Assembly: GCA_024234595.1 (NCBI GenBank)
Contig: JACKNZ010000031.1
Span: forward strand, 1 to 16,317
Direction of reading: 5' to 3'
DNA length: 16,317 nucleotides
Source: Moraxellaceae bacterium
Lineage (GTDB): Bacteria > Pseudomonadota > Gammaproteobacteria > Pseudomonadales > Moraxellaceae
Under the pieces are notes generated by a model that was given only the letters and a program-made list of their open reading frames with translations, had not been told where the DNA came from and did no database searches. Below, piece after piece: positions 1 to 5,816 of the stretch. Both the position numbers and the translations under genes were made by a program. The number at the start of each line of letters is the position of its first letter. Position 1 is the stretch's first letter.

Positions 1-777
1 TTAGTCCATACAGATAAAGGTTTAGTGCCGATTGAGCAGTTAAAAGTCGGTGATAGGGTCTTATCGAAGCCTGAAAGCGGCGAAGGGGAGTTGGCTTATA
101 AAGCGATTACTCGAACCTTTAAATCACAAGAAAAACAGCCCATTACAGTCGTATCTTTTTGTGTAGATTCTATTGAAGACTATCATGATTTTGGCACAAC
201 CAATCCCAAATTTATTCATAAATTTAGCCCGCATCTGGTTAACCGTTATAACAGATTACGTAATACTAGACATTTATTTTGTACGGTAGAGTATCCGTTT
301 TGGGTGATGGGTAAAGGCTGGGTAGCCGCAGGCCAGTTAGATTGTGGCGACAAATTTGTTACCGCTGATGGTGATACAGCTTCTTACAGAGACTATGCAG
401 GGGCTTACGAGCCGTTAACGCCGTTAATGCAAGCAACGGATATCCCAGAAGTTGCAGTTAGTATGGGGCATCATTTAGACGATGCATATAGTGGCATGCT
501 AATCGTTGATTTTAGAACAGGCGTGCCTCAGTTAGTCAGTTCAAGAATTTGGGCTTATGACAATAGTTATAATTTTCATCCTAATGAAAATATCCTAGAG
601 CTTGCTGAAGACTATGACGATCCAACGGTGGATGAATATCGTTCCATGAGGTTCCCATGGGAGTCAGCTTCCCCCGAATGTCCTGCTTATCGTACCTATG
701 TCTATAGCATCGAGGTAGAAGACTATCATACCTATTTTGTGGGGGAAGATGGAATTTGTATAACGGCACAAAAATAA
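1..777 (+). CDS. C-terminal part of a HINT-domain (polymorphic-toxin-type) protein, 5' end off window
   Basis: The frame is open from base 1, so the start lies to the left; the first in-window GTG, at 25, is not a believable start because the family signature begins before it. Two stretches identify a HINT (hedgehog/intein) module: the opening LVHTDKGLVPIEQLKVGDRV, and, about 80 residues later, TVEYPFWVMGKGWVAAGQL. The end, VEDYHTYFVGEDGI, is the last HINT beta-strand block. In toxins of this type the module is an autoprocessing unit between a secreted N-terminal part and a C-terminal toxin, and it normally ends in Val-His-Asn. Here the end is ICITAQK followed by a stop, so the terminal His-Asn and any toxin are absent. 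About 60-70 residues before the end are acidic and unlike typical short HINTs. The upstream domains cannot be seen. Family call is solid; biological role is unknown. Confidence 0.75.
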   Translation, partial: LVHTDKGLVPIEQLKVGDRVLSKPESGEGELAYKAITRTFKSQEKQPITVVSFCVDSIEDYHDFGTTNPKFIHKFSPHLVNRYNRLRNTRHLFCTVEYPFWVMGKGWVAAGQLDCGDKFVTADGDTASYRDYAGAYEPLTPLMQATDIPEVAVSMGHHLDDAYSGMLIVDFRTGVPQLVSSRIWAYDNSYNFHPNENILELAEDYDDPTVDEYRSMRFPWESASPECPAYRTYVYSIEVEDYHTYFVGEDGICITAQK

Positions 778-836
778 ACCACTTAATAGTTTTTATAATT
801 TACTTTTTAGTTTAAATAAACTATAAAGTGGTTTAT
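774..836. repeat. 19-bp near-perfect inverted repeat upstream of the winged-helix gene
   Basis: The left arm 774-792 and the right arm 818-836 are reverse complements at 18 of 19 positions, with a 25-base AT-rich spacer. The left arm starts at the stop codon of the HINT gene and the right arm covers the predicted -10 box of the next operon. It could be an operator for the winged-helix protein encoded just downstream, a transcription terminator for the HINT gene, or both. No T-run follows the right arm, which favours the operator reading for the + strand. Confidence 0.6.
799..827 (+). promoter_or_regulatory. Predicted sigma70 promoter of the winged-helix/nucleotidyltransferase operon
   Basis: A -35 box TTTACT (799-804) and a -10 box TATAAA (822-827) are separated by 17 bases. 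Transcription would start near 834, which leaves about 23 bases of leader before the ATG at 857 but almost none before the GTG at 839. The -10 box lies inside the right arm of the inverted repeat 774-836, so a protein bound there would block RNA polymerase. Prediction by eye only. Confidence 0.45.
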
Positions 837-856
837 ATGTGATTGGGAATGCGGCT

Positions 857-1192
857 ATGTTAGAGGCTATTTTAGGTAGTATAAGTAAAGAGAGAATCTT
901 AATTTATTTGTATAGTCGAGATAAAGGCTACGCCACCGAAATTGCTAAAACATTTAACACCAGTTTAACGCCAATACAAAAACAGCTCGAAGCCCTAGAG
1001 CAAGCAAATATTATTTATTGCGAACCACAAGGTCGTACTTTAGTTTACGCGCTTAATCCGCGTTATCCTTTTATTGCAGAACTTAAATTATTGCTACAAA
1101 AAGCACTTAGCTTTTATCCTGCCGAACAACAAGAATTATTAATGATGAATCGCCGCAGACCGCGTCGGCAAGGCAAGCCATTAACTTTATGA
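857..1192 (+). CDS. Small winged-helix DNA-binding protein (ArsR/MarR-like fold), partner of the following nucleotidyltransferase
   Basis: The 111-residue product reads as one winged helix-turn-helix domain: helices at about 3-20 and 25-33, a recognition helix at about 37-50 (SLTPIQKQLEALEQAN), and a wing around 53-66 containing GRTLVYALN. A conserved-looking NPRYPFI follows, then an amphipathic helix and a very basic tail (RRRPRRQGK). The pattern fits small winged-helix regulators paired with nucleotidyltransferase-like genes. I chose the ATG at 857 because the product then begins MLEAILGS, the usual N-terminus for the family as I recall it, and because the promoter leaves a leader; a GTG at 839 would add six residues. 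The stop overlaps the next start as ATGA. It probably represses its own operon through the inverted repeat at 774-836 (inference). Confidence 0.8.
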   Translation: MLEAILGSISKERILIYLYSRDKGYATEIAKTFNTSLTPIQKQLEALEQANIIYCEPQGRTLVYALNPRYPFIAELKLLLQKALSFYPAEQQELLMMNRRRPRRQGKPLTL

Positions 1193-1734
1193 AACATATC
1201 GCACAAATGACCTTAACAGAATTAGCGGCTTATATTTCGAGTTATTTACAACAAAAAAATATGCCTGTTGTATTAGTGGGTGGTGCGTGTGTCTCTATTT
1301 ATTGTCACAATAAATATCAAACCAGTGATTTAGATTTTGTTGAAAAATATTACACTAAACGTAGTGACCTTAAAGCAGCATTAGCAGAGTTGGGATTTGA
1401 AGAACAAAATCGTTATTTTGTTCGCCCTGATGTGCAGTATTTTTTAGAATTTCCAGCAGGGCCTTTAGCGATTGGTGATAGTCCTGTTCGGCAGTTACAC
1501 GAGCTTAAAACGGATTTAGGCGTTTTAGCATTATTAACAGCGCAAGATTGTGTTCGTGATCGTTTATCTGCTTTTTATCATTGGCGAGATAAGCAAGCTC
1601 TGCAACAAGCGATTTGGGTGGCACAATTTAACCCTATTGATTTGGATTTTCTTAGGGAATGGTCACAAGCCGAAGCCATGTTAGATAAGTTTGAAATATT
1701 TTTAGTCGAGTTACAAAAAGCACAGGAGTCTTAA
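1189..1734 (+). CDS. Nucleotidyltransferase-fold protein (DUF6036-like), possible toxin-antitoxin component
   Basis: This 181-residue protein carries the N-terminal signature of the nucleotidyltransferase superfamily: VVLVGGACVSIY (Gly31-Gly32) followed by SDLDF (Asp47, Asp49). These match the GG...DxD pattern that binds metal and NTP in the minimal and AbiEii-type families. The C-terminal half has RDRLSAFYHWRDKQALQQA, a helical motif recurrent in DUF6036-like proteins. A third catalytic acidic residue is not obvious; Glu88 in QYFLEF (residues 84-89) is the best candidate on the expected strand. It starts inside the stop of the winged-helix gene (ATGA), so the two are translationally coupled, as in regulator/enzyme toxin-antitoxin pairs. 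Only 2 bases separate its stop from the SPFH gene. Substrate (tRNA, protein or small molecule) is unknown. Confidence 0.75.
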   Translation: MKHIAQMTLTELAAYISSYLQQKNMPVVLVGGACVSIYCHNKYQTSDLDFVEKYYTKRSDLKAALAELGFEEQNRYFVRPDVQYFLEFPAGPLAIGDSPVRQLHELKTDLGVLALLTAQDCVRDRLSAFYHWRDKQALQQAIWVAQFNPIDLDFLREWSQAEAMLDKFEIFLVELQKAQES

Positions 1735-1736
1735 AA

Positions 1737-2777
1737 ATGGGTTTATTTTCATTTGTTGCCAAGCAATTTGTTGATGTTATTGAATGGGACAATCAACCAG
1801 ATGGCCAATTAATGTGGCGTTTTCCGTTTACTGACAACGAAATTCAATATGGCGCACAACTCACGGTGCGTGACGGTCAAATAGCAATTTTTGTCAATGA
1901 AGGCCAAGTCGCTGACGTATTTACCGCAGGTTTATACAAACTCGAAACCCGTACCTTACCAGTGTTAACCAACTTAAAAAATTGGGATAAGTTGTTTGCT
2001 TCCCCTTTTAAATCAGATGTGTATTTTTTTAGCACCCGTTTACAGTTAGGCCGCAAATGGGGTACTCCTCAACCCATTACCATTCGTGATAGCGATTTTG
2101 GCATGGTACGTTTGCGTGCTTTTGGTATGTATTCTTACAAACTCACTGATGCTCAAAAATTTTATACCAGTATTACAGGCGCAAACAGCACCTATACCGC
2201 CGAACAATTAGAGCCTCAATTGCGTAACTTGATTGTTGCCAATATCAGCACGGCAATGGCCAGTTCGGGTGTGCCATTTTTGGATATGGCCGCCAACCAA
2301 GGTTTAATGGCCGACAAAATCAAAGAGGTGTTAAAACCGTTATTTGTTAATTATGGTTTAGAGCTAGACAACTTTGTGGTTGAAAATGTGTCTTTACCCG
2401 AAGAATTGCAAAAAGCCATTGATACCCGCATTTCGATGGGGATGATGGGCGATTTAAATAAATACACCCAATATCAAACCGCTAATGCGATTCCTTTAGC
2501 CGCACAAAATGAAGGTGGCATGGCAGGTGTAGGCGCGAGTATGGCCGCAGGCATGGCAATGGGGCAAGCAATGGCAGGGGCAATGAATAAAGCCTTTAAT
2601 CCTGCTGCGGTGGCACAATCAGTATTGGGTGAGCAAGCAGCCGCGCCCACATCAACAGCCAGTGATGACCCAACGACAAAATTAGAAAAACTGAAAGGTT
2701 TATTAGATAAAGGCTTAATCAGTCAAGCCGATTATGATACCGCCAAAGCCGATGTGTTGAAGAAGTTGATGGGATGA
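1737..2777 (+). CDS. SPFH-domain (YdjI/virion-core-like) scaffold protein with C-terminal SHOCT domain
   Basis: A 346-residue protein without signal peptide. Residues about 1-235 form an SPFH-type region of the YdjI or 'virion core protein' kind: VIEWDNQPDGQLMWRFPF near the start, then a repeated pattern of short beta-strands and ELQKAIDTRISMGMM at the end of the helical part. Residues about 257-290 are a Gly/Ala/Met-rich flexible linker, and residues about 313-346 form a SHOCT domain (KLEKLKGLLDKGLISQADYD), a short helical oligomerisation or membrane-association motif. SPFH proteins make membrane-associated oligomers; this family recurs beside DUF4178 and other membrane-stress genes. AGGAG at 1723-1727, inside the end of the preceding gene, is a good ribosome-binding site 9 bases before the ATG. 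Its stop overlaps the speD start (ATGA). Confidence 0.85.
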   Translation: MGLFSFVAKQFVDVIEWDNQPDGQLMWRFPFTDNEIQYGAQLTVRDGQIAIFVNEGQVADVFTAGLYKLETRTLPVLTNLKNWDKLFASPFKSDVYFFSTRLQLGRKWGTPQPITIRDSDFGMVRLRAFGMYSYKLTDAQKFYTSITGANSTYTAEQLEPQLRNLIVANISTAMASSGVPFLDMAANQGLMADKIKEVLKPLFVNYGLELDNFVVENVSLPEELQKAIDTRISMGMMGDLNKYTQYQTANAIPLAAQNEGGMAGVGASMAAGMAMGQAMAGAMNKAFNPAAVAQSVLGEQAAAPTSTASDDPTTKLEKLKGLLDKGLISQADYDTAKADVLKKLMG

Positions 2778-3160
2778 AACCCCTAGGACAACACTATTTA
2801 CTGGAGTGTGATGGGGTAGAGCCAAGCTTGTTGGCCAACCCCGAGCAACTGGAACAGATATTGCGCCAAGCTGCACAGCAGGCACAGGCGCATATTGTCT
2901 TTGCTCATTTGCATCACTTTGGCGAAGAACAAGGCGTAACGGGTGTGTTGGTGCTGCAAGAGTCGCATATCACCATTCATACGTGGCCAGAATATGCCTA
3001 TGCTGCTTTAGATGTATTTATGTGTGGTCAAGCCCAGCCACAATTAGCGGTTGCTTATTTAATTGAGCAATTACAACCTCAGCAACATCGTTGGCAAATG
3101 ATTGAGCGACAATCTTTCGCATTAAGCTCCCTCGCCCCTTTGGGGAGAGGGCAGGGGTGA
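2774..3160 (+). CDS. speD: S-adenosylmethionine decarboxylase proenzyme, prokaryotic class
   Basis: SpeD decarboxylates S-adenosylmethionine to give the aminopropyl donor for spermidine synthesis. It is made as a proenzyme that cleaves itself at a serine to create a pyruvoyl cofactor. The signature ESHITIHTWPEYAYAALDVF is intact: Ser64 is the cleavage and pyruvoyl residue, with His69 and Cys84 matching Ser63, His68 and Cys83 of the Thermotoga enzyme. At 128 residues it is a normal small bacterial SpeD, but the last 10 or so residues (SLAPLGRGQG) are translated from a REP-like repeat. The start is embedded in the stop of the SPFH gene, so translation is coupled. No aminopropyltransferase (speE) lies in the window, so the fate of decarboxylated AdoMet here is open. 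Confidence 0.95.
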   Translation: MKPLGQHYLLECDGVEPSLLANPEQLEQILRQAAQQAQAHIVFAHLHHFGEEQGVTGVLVLQESHITIHTWPEYAYAALDVFMCGQAQPQLAVAYLIEQLQPQQHRWQMIERQSFALSSLAPLGRGQG

Positions 3161-3207
3161 GGGGTATAAGCAACCCCACCCTAACCCTCCCCTAAATTAG
3201 GGGAGGG
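3127..3207. repeat. REP-like doublet overlapping the 3' end of speD
   Basis: Two GC-rich hairpins lie in an AT-rich setting. The first, 3129-3151, has CCCTC-G-CCCC facing GGGG-A-GAGGG over a TTT loop. The second, 3185-3207, is an 11-base perfect inverted repeat (CCCTCCCCTAA). Between them, GGGGTGAGGGG and CCCCACCCTAACC face each other. The motif is the same family as the copies at 8352-8390 and 9430-9501 (CCCTCACCC...CTCTCCC). It fills most of the speD-DUF4178 interval and could stabilise upstream mRNA or weaken expression of the downstream genes. Confidence 0.7.
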
Positions 3208-3235
3208 AATATTTTAAAAGGAAACCCGACCGCTT

Positions 3236-4654
3236 ATGTTTAAAGCTTTTTGTCCCAGTTGTGGTGCGGATGTACCGTTTAAATCACCTGCATCCGTGAT
3301 GGCGGTGTGTGACTATTGCCAAACCACGGTGTTAAAAGATGCCGATAGTGTCAAAGATATTGGCAAAATGGCCAGTGTTTTAGAGGACTATAGCCCATTA
3401 CAAATTGGCACAACAGGTATTTACCAAAACCAAGCCTTTACGGTATTGGGACGGATTCAGCTCAAATATGACGATGGTTTGTGGAACGAATGGTACACTT
3501 TTTTTGATAATGGGAAAGAAGGTTGGCTGTCCGAAGCCTCTGGCCAGTATGTGTTTACCTTTGCCGATGGTGTGGCAAATGATGCACCAGCATTTGAAAG
3601 TTTACGACCATTAAGCAAATATCGCCTGTATTCAGCCACTGATGTGCGTACTGCTCGTTGTACAGGTGGGCAAGGCGAATTACCGTTTAAAGTTGGTAAA
3701 GGTTGGAAAACCCAAACCGCCGATTTTAGAATTAAAGATAATTTTTTAACCCTTGATTATTCCGATGGTGTTCCACCGCAACGCTATGTGGGTAAAGCCG
3801 TTGAATTAGATCAATTACAATGTCAATTATTACGTGATCAAGACGCGATTCATGAAAGTGCAGGTCGCATTAAAGGGCAAATGCAGGCGTTGGACTGCCC
3901 AAGCTGTGGCACGCAAATCCCTTATGCTAATCAAGAATTTAAACATATCGTTTGTCCTGCCTGTAGTGCCAATGTCGAATTAACCGAAAGCAAAGCGATT
4001 GTGGTCGAAAAACATCAGCAGCAAAGTTATGTTAATACTACTTTAACCTTGGGCGATAAAGCGACCATTGATAGCATTGATTATGTGGTCATTGGTTTAT
4101 TAAAGGCCGAAGAATTGGGCGAAGATGCCGATGCTCCTTGGACAGAGTATCTGTTATACAACGCAGATAAAGGCTTTTTGTGGTTAGTAGAAAGTAGTGA
4201 TGGTTGGGAAAAGGTAAAAGTTCTCAACGAAATGCCTGATAACAGTCGAGATAATTTGCGTTATCAAGGTAAAACATGGAAAAAGTTGTGGACATATCGC
4301 GCTAAAGTTGGCTATGCCGCAGGCGCGTTTAATTGGCGATTAAAAGTAGGGGATATCACCGAAATTACCGACTATCAAGCCAATGAACAAAAAATCAGTG
4401 CCGAAAAAACTGCCCAAGAAGTCACTTGGAGTTTGGCGCAAAAAGTGCCAAATGCACTGATAGAAAAATGGTTTAATAAGTCCTTACCCAAGCCCATGAT
4501 TAACGCCAATTCAGGCAACAAAATGCTCTTTTTTAAGATATTTGCTAGTCTGTTATGGATAATCAATTTGCCTCTAATTATTTTTGGCTCGGGTAGTTTT
4601 GTGTTAACGCTGATTGCAACAGCCATATTATATTTTTTGGCAATGGGAACATAA
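3236..4654 (+). CDS. DUF4178 protein with two zinc ribbons and a C-terminal membrane anchor
   Basis: A 472-residue protein built as a tandem duplication. Each half begins with a CxxC...CxxC zinc ribbon (Cys6, Cys9, Cys25, Cys28; then Cys221, Cys224, Cys240, Cys243) and is followed by a beta-rich DUF4178 domain: about 50-200, with LGRIQLKYDDGLWNEWYTFF; and about 270-390, with YVVIGLLKAE and WTEYLLYN. Two hydrophobic segments at about 431-450 and 453-471 close the protein and should anchor it in the inner membrane with the bulk in the cytoplasm. DUF4178 genes are known neighbours of speD, DUF350 and polyamine-synthase-like genes; biochemical function is not established. AAAGGAAA at 3217-3224 is the ribosome-binding site, with 11 bases between it and the ATG. 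It lies one base before the next small gene. Confidence 0.88.
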   Translation: MFKAFCPSCGADVPFKSPASVMAVCDYCQTTVLKDADSVKDIGKMASVLEDYSPLQIGTTGIYQNQAFTVLGRIQLKYDDGLWNEWYTFFDNGKEGWLSEASGQYVFTFADGVANDAPAFESLRPLSKYRLYSATDVRTARCTGGQGELPFKVGKGWKTQTADFRIKDNFLTLDYSDGVPPQRYVGKAVELDQLQCQLLRDQDAIHESAGRIKGQMQALDCPSCGTQIPYANQEFKHIVCPACSANVELTESKAIVVEKHQQQSYVNTTLTLGDKATIDSIDYVVIGLLKAEELGEDADAPWTEYLLYNADKGFLWLVESSDGWEKVKVLNEMPDNSRDNLRYQGKTWKKLWTYRAKVGYAAGAFNWRLKVGDITEITDYQANEQKISAEKTAQEVTWSLAQKVPNALIEKWFNKSLPKPMINANSGNKMLFFKIFASLLWIINLPLIIFGSGSFVLTLIATAILYFLAMGT

Positions 4655-4655
4655 A

Positions 4656-4808
4656 ATGAGCCAAGTTAACTACATTGTGTGGGCAATCGTCATCGTGTTT
4701 TTTACCACCATGATGAATCTTTCAACCACCTCAGGCGGCTCTAGCTCCAGCCGTAGTTGGAGCAGTAGCGGTGGTAGTGGTTGGTCATCGGGCGGTGGGC
4801 ATAAATAG
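4656..4808 (+). CDS. 50-residue single-span membrane peptide with Gly/Ser/Trp-rich tail
   Basis: The ATG at 4656 lies one base after the DUF4178 stop (TAAAATG), a spacing typical of coupled translation. An in-frame upstream ATG at 4614 would lie inside the DUF4178 frame and is less likely. The peptide has one hydrophobic helix at residues about 6-20 (YIVWAIVIVFFTTMM), then a low-complexity tail of repeated Gly, Ser and Trp (residues 27-48) ending GGGHK. Such a tail resembles those on other small membrane proteins of stress clusters; whether it lies inside or outside is not clear. It is the last gene of the row before a hairpin. I do not recognise a named family. Confidence 0.7.
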   Translation: MSQVNYIVWAIVIVFFTTMMNLSTTSGGSSSSRSWSSSGGSGWSSGGGHK

Positions 4809-4817
4809 CAGACGTAG

Positions 4818-4835
4818 CCCGTGTGATAACACGGG
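4818..4835. terminator. Hairpin between the convergent small-peptide and CDF genes
   Basis: CCCGTGT (4818-4824), loop GATA, and ACACGGG (4829-4835) form a perfect 7-base stem. It sits 9 bases after the + strand stop and 18 bases past the stop of the convergent CDF gene, so it can serve both. There is no strong T-run on either side, so termination would be weak or Rho-assisted. It may also be a copy of a GTAGCCCG-type dispersed repeat. Confidence 0.45.
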
Positions 4836-4853
4836 GAATAAACATTGCTTTCA

Positions 4854-5741
4854 CTAGAAATGATGACTAGACGGTGCTTCAATGGGTTCTAAATGTGTTA
4901 GTACATGACAGCCAAATAAACTTTTTTCGATATCGGTTTCAATAATATCAATCAAATCATGGGCTTTTTGTACACTCCAATCGCCAGCCACTAAAATATG
5001 TACCGACACAAATTTACGCGCTCCAGCCTGACGTGTTTTAAGTGACTGATAAGCAATGCCTTCTTGTGTCACATAACGTTCTAAAATTTGACGAATATGC
5101 TCTATTTCTTCGGTAGGCAAGGCCGCATCCATCAAACCATTCACTGAGCGATACAGTAACTGCCAACCTGTCCATAAAATATTTAAAGCCACAGCAATGG
5201 CAATCAAGGCATCCAGCACATACCACCCTGTTAACGCAATCGCGCCAATGGCCACCAAAATACCAGCCGATGTCCATACATCGGTCATTAAATGATGTGC
5301 GTCAGCTTCTAAAGTAATAGAGTGATATTTTTTGCCTGCTTGTAATAAAATCATCGCTGTTGCAAAATTAAGCGCAGACGCAAACAAAGATACCGCAAAG
5401 CCCCAATTAAATGGCTCAATGGCTTGCGGATGCAACAAACGTGGCCACGCCGCCCAAATAATGCTAATGGCGGCAATAAAAATCAGTGCGCCTTCTACGC
5501 CGCTCGAAAAATATTCGGCTTTGCTATGGCCAAAAGCGTGGTCATCATCGGCAGGACGCGCGGCAATGGTGAGCATAGTTAATGCCATAATTGCCGCACC
5601 GACATTAACAATGGACTCTATGGCATCCGACAACATACCAACAGAATTAGTTAAATAGTATGCCCATAATTTTAAGGCCAAAGTAACAAAAGCCGTGGCG
5701 ATAGATAGCCACGCAAAACGAGTGAGGTTGGCAGCAGCCAT
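4854..5741 (-). CDS. Cation diffusion facilitator (CDF) metal transporter, FieF-like
   Basis: A 295-residue inner-membrane protein with six predicted spans (about 10-30, 34-58, 82-102, 113-133, 158-176 and 178-198) and a cytoplasmic C-terminal domain of about 90 residues. It exports divalent metal ions such as Zn, Fe, Cd or Co in exchange for protons. The diagnostic DDDHAFGHSKAEYFSSGVEG loop is at 65-84. The transport site normally reads DxxxD in span 2 and HxxxD in span 5. Here it reads Glu42...Asn46 (LSDAIESIVNV) and His150...Asp154 (HHLMTD), a variant site seen in part of the family, so the substrate should not be assumed to be zinc. The C-terminal domain holds VSVHILVAGDWSVQKAHDL, the usual dimerisation and metal-sensing fold. 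It is divergent from the sensor kinase gene across a 75-base gap. Confidence 0.92.
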   Translation of the reverse strand: MAAANLTRFAWLSIATAFVTLALKLWAYYLTNSVGMLSDAIESIVNVGAAIMALTMLTIAARPADDDHAFGHSKAEYFSSGVEGALIFIAAISIIWAAWPRLLHPQAIEPFNWGFAVSLFASALNFATAMILLQAGKKYHSITLEADAHHLMTDVWTSAGILVAIGAIALTGWYVLDALIAIAVALNILWTGWQLLYRSVNGLMDAALPTEEIEHIRQILERYVTQEGIAYQSLKTRQAGARKFVSVHILVAGDWSVQKAHDLIDIIETDIEKSLFGCHVLTHLEPIEAPSSHHF

Positions 5742-5816
5742 AACAATAAAATCTCTGTTGCATCATTTTTAGCAGGGCGTAAGCTTAACAGTATCCACTT
5801 TTTTTATGAAGAATAG

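Noticed and set aside
839..1734. Firm assignment as a toxin-antitoxin system
   Set aside because: The gene pair resembles one in size, overlap and folds, but toxicity and neutralisation cannot be read from sequence and the third catalytic acid is unclear.
4614..4655. Earlier in-frame ATG for the small membrane peptide
   Set aside because: It lies within the DUF4178 coding region and would put extra residues before the membrane helix; the ATG at 4656 sits one base after the stop.
4811..4836. Riboswitch or small RNA in the gap after 4808
   Set aside because: Only a simple 7-base hairpin is present, with no further structure or promoter.
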